64,000 nt of DNA, taken from the NCBI GenBank assembly GCA_047974805.1, contig JBKECS010000016.1:62001-126000 (forward strand). The letters run 5' to 3'. Made by a program: the position numbers and the translations under genes. Source of the stretch: JAJXUB01 sp047974805 (GTDB taxonomy: Bacteria > Actinomycetota > Actinomycetes > Actinomycetales > Dermatophilaceae). This document shows positions 17,937 through 26,514 of this stretch, one piece after another. A model generated the notes under the pieces. It did no database searches. It saw nothing but the letters and a program-made list of their open reading frames with translations, and was not told the DNA's origin. Numbering within the stretch: position 1 is the first letter of the stretch; each line of letters opens with the position of its first letter.

Positions 17937-19019
17937 TCAGCGGTGCCTGGATCCCTCATTTGCGATCGCCAAGAGTTGAACGTCCAGCCCTTCACGACGG
18001 AAACGCAGATCGAGGTAGAGCGCGGCGACGACCCCGGCCGAGAACGGCGTGAACAGCGTTCCGGTGATCAGTCCGCCCAAGCTCTGCTGGAGGACCAACG
18101 AGGTCATGCTGGCGCGCAGGTCTGACGGGGAAACGCTGAGCGCGGCATCGGTGGCCATCGAGATCGGGACCTGGATGGCCGCGCTTGCCACGGCGACGAT
18201 CACCCCGGTCACCAGGGTGATCCCGGCGATTCGCCACCACGACCCCTTGGTCAGGCCCCACGTTCGCTTGATCGAGGCCATCATCGCCGAACGCTCGAGG
18301 ACGATCACCGGGTTCAGCACGGCCAATCGGGTGTAGGCGAAGATGCCCCCGACCGCGACGGCGCCAAGGAGTGGGACCATGACCACGACGGCCATGCCAA
18401 TGGTGGCGTCGCTGGGCGTGCCTTGCGAAAACGCGGTGGCGAGCAGGGCGATGGGTGCCGCAGCGGCAACAATGACCGCGACCGCCAGGAGAGCCCACAG
18501 GAAGAGGTTCGCCGCCACCAAGGTGGCGAGCCGGCCATGCACCCCGGCCCAGACCTGGCCGGGGGTCACCTTCCGTCCCAAGGCCCCCTCGCCGATGACG
18601 TAGGCCATGAATCCGCTGAGCAAAAAGGCACTGAGGGACTGCACAAGGGTCGGCAGCATGCTTGCGGCGATACCAACGATGGCATCCGTTGCGACGGAGA
18701 TCTCACTACCGGCGAAGGCCCGCCCGCGAATGATGGCCCAGGCGAGCAGAGACGCGGGGATGGTGGTGACAAGCGTGACGATCAGGCTCGTGCCCATCGT
18801 GGCCGCCAGGTTTCCCCGGATCGCGGTCATCACCCCGGAGTAGATGTCCCCCAGCATGAGCGGGCGCAACGGGATGATGCCCGGTCGGGGGCGCATCGTC
18901 GCCTGCCAGCCGGGCTGTTGGTGGGCCGGGGGCGGCGGAGTCGCCGGCGACGATGCAGGCTCGGCCACCGGCTCGTGTGGTGAACTTCCGGGCACGGACC
19001 AGGGTGGTGGCGTGCTCAT
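17937..19019 (-). CDS. Polytopic membrane protein (glycerophosphodiesterase membrane-domain-like)
   Basis: A 360-residue protein with a Pro-rich cytoplasmic N-terminus (residues 1-55) followed by IIPLRPLMLGDIYSGVMTAI and about six hydrophobic segments. The pattern resembles the membrane domain found in GdpP/GDPD-associated proteins that occur first in actinobacterial DUF4129-DUF4350-MoxR-DUF58 operons. It is the first gene of this leftward operon, with a 99-bp upstream gap to the aldehyde dehydrogenase gene. No catalytic residues are visible. Confidence 0.75.
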   Translation of the reverse strand: MSTPPPWSVPGSSPHEPVAEPASSPATPPPPAHQQPGWQATMRPRPGIIPLRPLMLGDIYSGVMTAIRGNLAATMGTSLIVTLVTTIPASLLAWAIIRGRAFAGSEISVATDAIVGIAASMLPTLVQSLSAFLLSGFMAYVIGEGALGRKVTPGQVWAGVHGRLATLVAANLFLWALLAVAVIVAAAAPIALLATAFSQGTPSDATIGMAVVVMVPLLGAVAVGGIFAYTRLAVLNPVIVLERSAMMASIKRTWGLTKGSWWRIAGITLVTGVIVAVASAAIQVPISMATDAALSVSPSDLRASMTSLVLQQSLGGLITGTLFTPFSAGVVAALYLDLRFRREGLDVQLLAIANEGSRHR

Positions 19020-19118
19020 GTCAGGACGGACCTCCCTGAGGATCGCGGCGTTGGCACCGAATCTATCTGGGTCGGCCAGACAAGTCGCGTCGAACGTCTG
19101 TCGTGACCGGGAGCCGGC

Positions 19119-20060
19119 TCACGTGCCCTTGGGGTGCCAGACGGTCTTGGTCTCGAGGAAGGCGGTCAGTCGGGTCAACCCCGGGGTGGGCCGGAAATCC
19201 TCCTCGATCGCCGCTGCGTCAGTGCCCGCGGGGATCAGAACACGTTTGACGGTGTCCGCGGCGGCCACCTCCAAGTCGGCCCAATCGACATCCTGGGCGC
19301 CGGCAGCCCCGGTGAGGTCGAGCCCGGCGACATCCTGGTGCGAGGCGAGCCACGGGGCCATTTCGGCGGTCGAGCCGGTGAGAATGTTGACCACCCCAGC
19401 AGGCACGTCGGAGGTGGCCAGGCACTCGGCGAGGTCGATCGCCGGAGCCGGTCGATCTGTGGAGGCCAGGACCACGCAGGTGTTGCCCGAAACGACCACC
19501 GGGGCAATCACGCTGACCAGCCCGAGCAGGCTGGAGGCTTGCGGGGCGAGGACCCCGATGACCCCGCTCGGCTCCGGTGCCGAAATGTCGAAATATGGCC
19601 CGGCCACCGGGTTGAGCCCGCCGAGAACCTGGGCATACTTGTCCGACCATCCGGCCCACCACACCCACCGGTCGATGGCGGCACTCACTGCGTCCTGTGC
19701 TGCCGCGGCGGTGCCGCCCTCGGCGTCCGCGACGGCCTGGGCGAGCTGGTCGCGCCGGCCCTCCATGACCTCGGCAACGCGATACAGCACCTGACCCCGG
19801 TTGTATGCCGTCGCGCCGGCCCACCCATTCGCGGCCGCTTTGGCAGCGGTCACGGCGTTGCGGACGTCCTTGCGGGACCCCTGGGCTGCGTTGGCGATGA
19901 GTCGTGGCCGGCGCCCGGGCGAGCCCGCAGCATACACGGCATACGAGCGTCCGGACTCGCTGCGGGGAAAGGCCCCGCCGAGATAGAGCTTGTAGGTCTT
20001 GCGTACCGGCACTCGCTCCGCGCTCGACGGGGCGGGCGGACGGCGGGGGGCCGGGCTCAT
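19119..20060 (-). CDS. Short aldehyde dehydrogenase-like protein lacking the catalytic domain
   Basis: A 313-residue relative of aldehyde dehydrogenases. It has the N-terminal coenzyme-binding part (KLYLGGAFPRSESGRSYAVY, EPSGVIGVLAPQASSLLGLV, SDVPAGVVNILTGSTAEMA) but ends before the region with the catalytic Cys and the catalytic Glu motif (LELGGK in its neighbour). It overlaps the full-length enzyme gene by four bases, and the pair follows deoC. Similar long/short pairs next to deoC occur in other actinobacteria as far as I recall. It may be a structural partner or regulator of the long enzyme rather than a working dehydrogenase. Confidence 0.82.
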   Translation of the reverse strand: MSPAPRRPPAPSSAERVPVRKTYKLYLGGAFPRSESGRSYAVYAAGSPGRRPRLIANAAQGSRKDVRNAVTAAKAAANGWAGATAYNRGQVLYRVAEVMEGRRDQLAQAVADAEGGTAAAAQDAVSAAIDRWVWWAGWSDKYAQVLGGLNPVAGPYFDISAPEPSGVIGVLAPQASSLLGLVSVIAPVVVSGNTCVVLASTDRPAPAIDLAECLATSDVPAGVVNILTGSTAEMAPWLASHQDVAGLDLTGAAGAQDVDWADLEVAAADTVKRVLIPAGTDAAAIEEDFRPTPGLTRLTAFLETKTVWHPKGT

Positions 20061-21511
20061 CGGTGCCCTCCGTCGCTGACATAGGCGGCCAGACCATGCC
20101 GGCCACCTTCCCGGCCATAGCCGGACTCCTTGTATCCCCCGAATGGGCTGGTCGGGTCGAAGACGTTGAACGTGTTCGCCCAGACCACCCCGGCACGCAG
20201 CTGGTCAGCCATCCACAAGATTCGCGACCCCTTCTCAGTCCAAATGCCCGCAGACAATCCGTACGGGGTGTTGTTCGCCCGCGCCACCGCCTCGGCCGGG
20301 GTCCGGAAGGTCAACACGGACAGTACCGGCCCAAAGATCTCTTCCTGGGCGATCCGGTGACTCTGCCCGACCTCGGTGAACACCGTCGGGCGCCACCAGA
20401 ATCCGGTTCCGGGCACGTCGCAGCCGGTGTCCCAGACCGTGGCCCCCTCGGCCTTGCCCACCTCGACGAGCTCCTCGATCTTCTTCAACTGGTCGGCGTT
20501 GTTGATCGCGCCGACATCGGTGTTCTTATCCAGTGGGTCCCCGACGCGCAGCGTGGCCAGTCGAGCCTTGAGTCGTTGCACGACCTGATCGGCGACAGGC
20601 TCCTGGACGGCCAGCCGGGAGCCGGCACAGCACACCTGCCCCTGGTTGAAGAAGATCCCGCGCACGATGCCCTCGATGGCCTGGTCGATCGGCGCATCGT
20701 CGAAGACGATGTTGGCACCCTTTCCGCCGAGTTCGAGGGTGAGCCGTTTGCGGGTGCCGGCCACCGTCCGGGCGATCTGCTTGCCGACCGCCGTGCTGCC
20801 GGTAAAGGCGATTTTGTCGATCCCGGGGTGCGCCACCAGCGCCTGCCCCGTGTCGCCGGCCCCGGTGACGATGTTGACCACACCGGCCGGCAGATCTGCT
20901 TGGGTGCAGATGTCGGCAAAGGCCAATGCGGTCAGGGGGGTGGTCTCCGCCGGCTTGAGGACGACGGTATTGCCGCAGGCCAGAGCGGGAGCGATCTTCC
21001 AGGCCAGCATGAGCAGGGGAAAGTTCCACGGGATGATCTGGCCGATCACTCCCAGGGGGCGCGGGGTGTCGCCGGGTGCGGCCAGGCCGGCATAGCCGAG
21101 CTTGTCCGCCCATCCGGCGTGGTAGAAGAAGTGCGCCGCCGTCAGCGGCAGATCGACGTCTCGGGTCTCCTTGATCGGCTTGCCATTGTCCAGCGTCTCC
21201 AGTACGGCCAGCTCCCGGGATCGCTCCTGGATGATCCGCGCGATCCGGAAGAGATACTTGCCCCGGTCGGCGCCGGACATCGATCCCCAGACGCCCTCGT
21301 ATGCCGCGCGGGCGGCTCGAACAGCGGTATCGACGTCGTCGTCGTCGGCGCGGGCAACCTGTCCGAGGACCTCCTCGGTGGCCGGGTTGACGGTGGGGAA
21401 GGGCTCGCCGTGCCCGGCCACCCAGGTGCCGTCGATGAACAGACCGTTGGACTGGCGCAGCGTGACCACGTCGCGTGATTCCCGCGCCGGGGCATACTCG
21501 AAGGTCGCCAT
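20057..21511 (-). CDS. Aldehyde dehydrogenase (full length)
   Basis: A 484-residue NAD(P)-dependent aldehyde dehydrogenase. Visible are IPWNFPLLMLAWKIAPALA, FTGSTAVGKQIA, LELGGKGANIVFDDA with the general-base Glu, and FFNQGQVCCAGSRL with the nucleophilic Cys; EIFGPVLSVLTF and NTPYGLSAGIWT complete the fold. It sits 15 bp after deoC on the same strand, so acetaldehyde released by DeoC is a likely substrate, giving acetate. The ATG at 21511 is preceded by AAGGAGG, a strong ribosome site. Confidence 0.93.
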   Translation of the reverse strand: MATFEYAPARESRDVVTLRQSNGLFIDGTWVAGHGEPFPTVNPATEEVLGQVARADDDDVDTAVRAARAAYEGVWGSMSGADRGKYLFRIARIIQERSRELAVLETLDNGKPIKETRDVDLPLTAAHFFYHAGWADKLGYAGLAAPGDTPRPLGVIGQIIPWNFPLLMLAWKIAPALACGNTVVLKPAETTPLTALAFADICTQADLPAGVVNIVTGAGDTGQALVAHPGIDKIAFTGSTAVGKQIARTVAGTRKRLTLELGGKGANIVFDDAPIDQAIEGIVRGIFFNQGQVCCAGSRLAVQEPVADQVVQRLKARLATLRVGDPLDKNTDVGAINNADQLKKIEELVEVGKAEGATVWDTGCDVPGTGFWWRPTVFTEVGQSHRIAQEEIFGPVLSVLTFRTPAEAVARANNTPYGLSAGIWTEKGSRILWMADQLRAGVVWANTFNVFDPTSPFGGYKESGYGREGGRHGLAAYVSDGGHR

Positions 21512-21526
21512 GAGCTCGTCCTCCTT

Positions 21527-22522
21527 CTAGTCGATCGTCACGTAGGGGTCGCCCGCATACACACCGGTCCGCAGCTTTTGCCGCTGCCTCAGCAGATCGT
21601 TGAGCAGGCTGGACGCTCCGAATCGGAACGTGGCCGGACTGAGCCATGCCGGGCCGGCGACCTCGTTGACCGCGACCAGGTAGGTCAGCGCTTCTTTGCT
21701 CGTGCGGATCCCGCCAGCCGGCTTGACCCCGATGACCTGGCCGGTCGCGGCGTGCCAATCGCGCACCGCGGTGAGCATGATGAGGGTGACCGGCAGGGTC
21801 GCCGCGGGGGAGGCTTTGCCGGTGGAGGTCTTGATGAAGTCGGCGCCGGCGAGCATGGCCAGCCACGAAGCGCGCCGAACGTTGTCGCCGGTGGCCAGCT
21901 CACCGGTCTCGAGGATGACCTTGAGGTGGGCCTGGCGGCCATCAGGGGCCCGGCAGGCGGCCTTGACGGCAGCGATCTCCTCGTACACCTGCAGGTAGCG
22001 ACCGGAGAGGAAGGCGCCACGGTCGATCACCATGTCGATCTCGTCGGCCCCGGCTGCGACCGATTCGGCGACGTCGGCCAATTTGACCCTCAGGCTTGCC
22101 CGTCCGGACGGGAATGCCGTAGCCACCGCGGCGATCTGGATGTCGTGGCCCGCGCCCCGGTCCAGCGCCGCCCGGGCAACCGGCACCAGATCGCCATAGA
22201 TGCACACGGCCGCCGGTCGAGGAGTGGTCGGGTCGGACGGGTCGGGCGTCAACGCTTTGGCGCACAGACTGGCAACCTTGCCGGGAGTGTCGGCACCCTC
22301 CAAAGTGGTGAGGTCGATCATGGAGATCGCCGTGTCCAAGGCCCATGACTTGGCCGTGGTCTTGATGCTGCGGGTGCTGAGGTCGCTCGCCCGCGTCTGC
22401 AATCCGACCTCGTCGACGCCGGGCAATGCCTGGAGCCACGCGGTCAGGGACCGGTCGGTCACCGTCGATGCGCCGAGCAGCTCACCTGCCCGGGTGGCGG
22501 GATCGAGGGCGGTCGAATTCAC
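21527..22522 (-). CDS. deoC: Deoxyribose-phosphate aldolase
   Basis: A 331-residue class I aldolase cleaving 2-deoxyribose-5-phosphate to glyceraldehyde-3-phosphate and acetaldehyde. The Schiff-base lysine lies in GADFIKTSTGKASPAATLPV near residue 232, and VIGVKPAGGIRTSKEAL carries the second conserved Lys. ADEIDMVIDRGAFLSG is also typical. At 331 residues it is longer than the 220-260-residue bacterial type, matching the long actinobacterial/eukaryotic-like version. It heads a deoC-ALDH-ALDH operon and connects DeoA and PNP products to central metabolism. Confidence 0.93.
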   Translation of the reverse strand: MNSTALDPATRAGELLGASTVTDRSLTAWLQALPGVDEVGLQTRASDLSTRSIKTTAKSWALDTAISMIDLTTLEGADTPGKVASLCAKALTPDPSDPTTPRPAAVCIYGDLVPVARAALDRGAGHDIQIAAVATAFPSGRASLRVKLADVAESVAAGADEIDMVIDRGAFLSGRYLQVYEEIAAVKAACRAPDGRQAHLKVILETGELATGDNVRRASWLAMLAGADFIKTSTGKASPAATLPVTLIMLTAVRDWHAATGQVIGVKPAGGIRTSKEALTYLVAVNEVAGPAWLSPATFRFGASSLLNDLLRQRQKLRTGVYAGDPYVTID

Positions 22523-22558
22523 CGTGGGAGTCTATCGGCGGCACCGGGCGCGGAGGGC

Positions 22559-23758
22559 TCAGTCTGCCGGTCCCTCGCCGAGGGTGATGGTTGCAGTATG
22601 CGATGTCCCGGCGGCGTCGATCCAGGTCAACGACATGCGGTCACCGGGACGAAACGACGAGATGGTGTCCGTCAGCGCCTCGGCGCTCTCGATCGTCCTC
22701 CCGTTCGCGCCCGTGATGGTGTCTCCGGCGGTCAGCCCGGCTCGGGCCGCGGCGGTGCCGTCGATGGCCCCGCCGATGGTGACGCCGCCGGTGCCGTTGC
22801 CGGCCGCGCTGGAGGAGGCGATCGTGATGCCCAGGAAGGCCGGCAGCCCCTGGTGGATGGTCTCGTTGTCCACCCCGGACGTGATCTGTCGGGCGATCGT
22901 GCGGGCGCGATCGATGGGGATGGCATAACCGGCGAGGGTGGTTCCGGTGCGAGCGTTGGTGTGCGCTGCGGTGTCGATCCCGACGATCGTGCCGTCCGCG
23001 GCATACAACGGGCCGCCGGAGTCACCGGCCTCAATGCCCGCGCTGGTCTCGATGAGCCCGGTGAGGTTCTCCGCCGAGGAGCCGGTCCCGTCCGAGGCAG
23101 TGATGTTCTGGTTCACCGCGGTGACCACTCCGCTGCTGGCCGCGGTGCCGGCATCGTTGCCTGCGTTGCCCACGCCGACGACGGCGTCCCCGACGGCAAC
23201 GCTCGCCGAGCTGCCGAAGTTGGCGACGCTCAGCCCGCTGGCATTGTGCAGGCGCAACACGGCGATGTCGTTGGTTGGACTCGTCCCGACGACCGTGGCG
23301 GTGTAGGAGGTGCCGGTGCTCAGGTCGGTGACCTTGATGCTGGTGGAGCCCTCGATGACGTGATTGTTGGTCAGCACGAGTCCGTCGGCGGACATGATCA
23401 TGCCGGTGCCAGCTGCCTCGCCCTGGTCGTAGTTGACCGTGGTGATGATGTCGACGACGCCGCGCAACTGGTCCGGGGTCGCCTGGGTCGTCCTCGATCC
23501 GCCCTGTCCGGTCGCGCCCCAGGGGTCGGTGATGGCACCTGGGGCGCTGCTGGAGTCGCTGGACCCGTTGCCCGGCACGGCGCCGAACGGGTCGTTGTCG
23601 CTGGAAGGTCCGGCGTGCACAGGGGCGGAGGCGACCGCTGAAGGCCCGGTGTCGTCCCCGATGACGGCCGCAGCCGCCTGAAATCCCAACGCCCCGGCGG
23701 CGATGGCCGCCACGGCCGCAATGGCGATGGTTCCGTGGCGCAGCGTGTGCCTGCTCAT
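22559..23758 (-). CDS. Trypsin-like serine protease with PDZ domain (HtrA-like)
   Basis: A 399-residue exported protease. An N-terminal hydrophobic stretch (IAIAAVAAIAAGALGFQAAAA) acts as signal or anchor, followed by a Ser/Pro/Gly-rich linker. The triad is visible: His in LTNNHVIEGS, Asp in SPTNDIAVLRL, and Ser in EAGDSGGPLYAADG. A PDZ domain forms the last 90 residues (GTAAARAGLTAGDTITGANG). ATG 23758 was preferred over 23785, since it leaves a normal n-region (MSRHTLRH). It likely degrades damaged extracytoplasmic proteins. It stands alone, with a 152-bp gap upstream. Confidence 0.9.
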   Translation of the reverse strand: MSRHTLRHGTIAIAAVAAIAAGALGFQAAAAVIGDDTGPSAVASAPVHAGPSSDNDPFGAVPGNGSSDSSSAPGAITDPWGATGQGGSRTTQATPDQLRGVVDIITTVNYDQGEAAGTGMIMSADGLVLTNNHVIEGSTSIKVTDLSTGTSYTATVVGTSPTNDIAVLRLHNASGLSVANFGSSASVAVGDAVVGVGNAGNDAGTAASSGVVTAVNQNITASDGTGSSAENLTGLIETSAGIEAGDSGGPLYAADGTIVGIDTAAHTNARTGTTLAGYAIPIDRARTIARQITSGVDNETIHQGLPAFLGITIASSSAAGNGTGGVTIGGAIDGTAAARAGLTAGDTITGANGRTIESAEALTDTISSFRPGDRMSLTWIDAAGTSHTATITLGEGPAD

Positions 23759-23910
23759 GGCAGGTGGTCCCCTTGTCGTCGACACCCCAAGGCCCTATGC
23801 CCCGAGTTCACCTCCCATGTCACGCCGCTTCGGCGCAGATCCGCTGTGGCCAACCCATGAAGAACCTGTGGATCCTGCACGGACGGGGCCGGTAGCGGCA
23901 TGGCACCGGC

Positions 23911-25581
23911 TCACACGTCGGTCAGCTGCTCCAGGGCCGTGCGGAGAGCCGTCAACCGGTCCCCAGTCGCCCGGCGAGCCCGGGAGAGGTCCCCGGTGTG
24001 CACGGCTTCGACCACCTCGAGATAGACCTTGAGTTTCGGCTCCGTGCCGGAGGGGCGGACGATGACCCACGAACCATCGGACAGCGTGATCCGCAGGCCC
24101 GGTGTTGGCGGCACCTGGCCGTGCGCCTTCTCGAGATCCTCCACGGAGGCGACATCGAACCCGGCCAGCCGCGTCGGTGGTGCATCCCGCAGCCTGCCCA
24201 GCAGAGCCTCGAGCAAGGAGAGGTCCTCGACTCGAACGGCGAAGGCATCGGTGGCATACACGCCGTGCTCGCGGGCGAGGTCGTCCCATTTCTCGGCCAG
24301 GGTCCGCCCCTGCGCCTTCAGCTGCGCGGCGAGCTCGGCGATGAGCAGTGCGGCGCAGACACCGTCTTTGTCCCGGACCCGTTCCGGGTCGACGCAGTAG
24401 CCCAGGGCCTCCTCGTAGCCGTAGGCCAGGCGGGGCACCCGAGCGATCCACTTGAACCCGGTGAGGGTTCGCACGTGCTCGACCCCCGCCGCGCGGCATA
24501 CGACACCGAGCATGCCGGAGGACACGATCGACGTCGCGACCACCGAGGTGCGGGAAACCCGGCCTCGCTCGATGAGGTGCACGCCGAGCAGCACCCCGAC
24601 CTCATCACCGCGAAGCACCCGCCAGCCGGCCTGGGTGGGGATGGCCACGGCGCATCGATCGGCGTCCGGATCGTTGGCGATGACCAGGTCCGGCCCGGTC
24701 TGTTCGGCAAGGTTCAGGGCGGCATCCATCGCGCCGGGCTCTTCGGGATTGGGGAAGGCCAGTGTCGGGAAGGTCGGGTCCGGCTCGGCCTGCGCGGCCA
24801 CCTGCACCGGCGGCGGGAATCCGGCAGCGACGAACGCCCGGCGCACGGTCTCGCTGCCCACACCGTGCAGCGCCGTATGCACCACCGTGATGTTGCGTGG
24901 CGAGGAGGCGGACACCACGGCGGCCACGTCAGCCAGGTAGGCCTCGAGCACATCGTCGTCCAGGGTCTCCCAGCCATCCCGGGCCCGGGGAATCTGCGCG
25001 ACCGAGCCGATCGCGCCGATCTCTGCGGCGATCTCACGGTCGACGGGTGGGGCGATTTGGGCGCCATCGTTGAGGTACACCTTGTAGCCGTTGTCCTGCG
25101 GTGGATTGTGGCTTGCCGTGACCATGACCCCGGCGTCCGCACCCAACGCCTGGACGGCATAGGCAAGGACGGGCGTCGGCAGGGCCTTCGGCAGCACTGC
25201 GGCGCGCCCGCCGGCGGCGGTGACCACCGCGGCGGTATCGCGGGCAAAGACGTCGGAGTTGACCCGCCCGTCGTACCCGAGCACGACATAGGGTTGCGGG
25301 TTGGTGCGGCGCAGATAAGCGGTCAGGCCAGCGGCCGCGAGCATGACCACCGCGCGATTCATCCGGTTCGGCCCCCCACCGAGGGCGCCACGCAGGCCGG
25401 CCGTGCCGAACTGGAGCAGCCCGGCGAACCGATCCGCCAAGTCGGCCTCCGCGGCGGCGTCCCCGCTGTCGGCAGCGGCGATGAGGGCCTGCACTTCGGC
25501 ACGGGTTACCGGGTCGGGGTCATCGGCCGCCCACGTCGCGGCGGCCTGCAGAAGCGGCCCGTGATCCGCGTCCATGCTCAT
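23911..25581 (-). CDS. Phosphohexomutase (phosphoglucomutase/phosphomannomutase family)
   Basis: A 556-residue alpha-D-phosphohexomutase. The phosphoserine loop GVMVTASHNPPQDNGYKVYL lies near residue 145, the metal loop NDPDADRCAV near 302, the sugar loop GYEEALGYCVDP near 390 and the phosphate-binding RPSGTEPKLKVYLE near 511. It resembles PmmB of mycobacteria, encoded beside the purine nucleoside phosphorylase as here (ATGA overlap with PNP). Because it is coupled to PNP it may work as a phosphopentomutase on ribose- and deoxyribose-1-phosphate, a function otherwise missing from this nucleoside pathway; that is inference. Confidence 0.9.
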   Translation of the reverse strand: MSMDADHGPLLQAAATWAADDPDPVTRAEVQALIAAADSGDAAAEADLADRFAGLLQFGTAGLRGALGGGPNRMNRAVVMLAAAGLTAYLRRTNPQPYVVLGYDGRVNSDVFARDTAAVVTAAGGRAAVLPKALPTPVLAYAVQALGADAGVMVTASHNPPQDNGYKVYLNDGAQIAPPVDREIAAEIGAIGSVAQIPRARDGWETLDDDVLEAYLADVAAVVSASSPRNITVVHTALHGVGSETVRRAFVAAGFPPPVQVAAQAEPDPTFPTLAFPNPEEPGAMDAALNLAEQTGPDLVIANDPDADRCAVAIPTQAGWRVLRGDEVGVLLGVHLIERGRVSRTSVVATSIVSSGMLGVVCRAAGVEHVRTLTGFKWIARVPRLAYGYEEALGYCVDPERVRDKDGVCAALLIAELAAQLKAQGRTLAEKWDDLAREHGVYATDAFAVRVEDLSLLEALLGRLRDAPPTRLAGFDVASVEDLEKAHGQVPPTPGLRITLSDGSWVIVRPSGTEPKLKVYLEVVEAVHTGDLSRARRATGDRLTALRTALEQLTDV

Positions 25582-26438
25582 GGCTGCCGGCGGGCGATCC
25601 GGGCCACGATGGCCGCCAACAGTTGCCCGCAGTGTGCTTCGGCGTCCTTTCCGGCCTGGACAACCTCGGCGTGACTCAGCGGTGTCGGAGAAATGCCAGC
25701 CGCCGGGTTGGTCACCAGGGAAAGCCCGAGGACCTCCATCCCAGCCTCACGTGCGGCGATGGCCTCCACCGCGGTGGACATGCCGACGAGGTCACCACCG
25801 AAGGTCTTGGCCATGGCGACCTCGGCCGGCGTTTCGTATTGCGGGCCGCGGAACTGCACATAGACCCCCTCATCCAGCGTCGGGTCGATCTGTCGGGCCA
25901 GCTCCCGCAGACCGGCGGCATACAGGTCGGTGAGGTCGATGAAGGTCGCGCCCTCCAGTGGCGATACCCCGGTGAGGTTGATGTGATCGCGGATGAGGAC
26001 CGGGGTCCCGGGCGCCCACTCGGGGCGCAGACCGCCGCAGCCGTTGGTCAACACGATGGTGTCGCACCCGGCCGCCGCCGCAGTTCGGACGGTATGGGCG
26101 ACGGCGCGCATACCTTTGCCCTCGTAGACGTGCGTGCGGGTGCCGAAGACCAACGCGCGTCGATCGGTGTCGCCGACGGCGATCGAGCGGATGGATCCGT
26201 GGTGCCCGGCAACGGCGGCCGCGCTGAAGCCGGGCACGTCGAGGTTGTCGAGGGTCACCATGGTCTCGCCGATGAGGTCACCTGCGCCGCCCCACCCGGA
26301 GCCGAGGACGAGGGCTAGGTGATGGACCGGTATGCCGGCGCGTTCCGCGATGACGGCGGCGGCTGCCCGGGCCTGCGTGTCGGGGTCGATCCCGGAATCG
26401 CCGAGGGCCACGCCGGCTGAGGTTGAGGGGTTGCTCAC
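25578..26438 (-). CDS. punA: Purine nucleoside phosphorylase
   Basis: A 286-residue trimeric-type purine nucleoside phosphorylase splitting (deoxy)inosine and (deoxy)guanosine. Motifs are LVLGSGWGG near residue 43, VAGHHGSIRSIAVG near 79, GTRTHVYEGKGM near 100, LTNGCGGLRPEW near 130 and the base-binding FRGPQYETPAEVAMAKTFGG near 205. The GTG at 26438 was chosen because homology begins shortly after; the open frame extends further upstream over non-conserved sequence. It is the first gene of a PNP-phosphohexomutase pair and is divergent from the LpdA-like gene. Confidence 0.92.
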   Translation of the reverse strand: MSNPSTSAGVALGDSGIDPDTQARAAAAVIAERAGIPVHHLALVLGSGWGGAGDLIGETMVTLDNLDVPGFSAAAVAGHHGSIRSIAVGDTDRRALVFGTRTHVYEGKGMRAVAHTVRTAAAAGCDTIVLTNGCGGLRPEWAPGTPVLIRDHINLTGVSPLEGATFIDLTDLYAAGLRELARQIDPTLDEGVYVQFRGPQYETPAEVAMAKTFGGDLVGMSTAVEAIAAREAGMEVLGLSLVTNPAAGISPTPLSHAEVVQAGKDAEAHCGQLLAAIVARIARRQP

Positions 26439-26514
26439 CCAGCCGAGGGTACCGACCCCAGGGGGCCGGCCGCCCGCGAGACGGCGGCATGACGCGCGGC
26501 CCGGTGGTGGTTGG

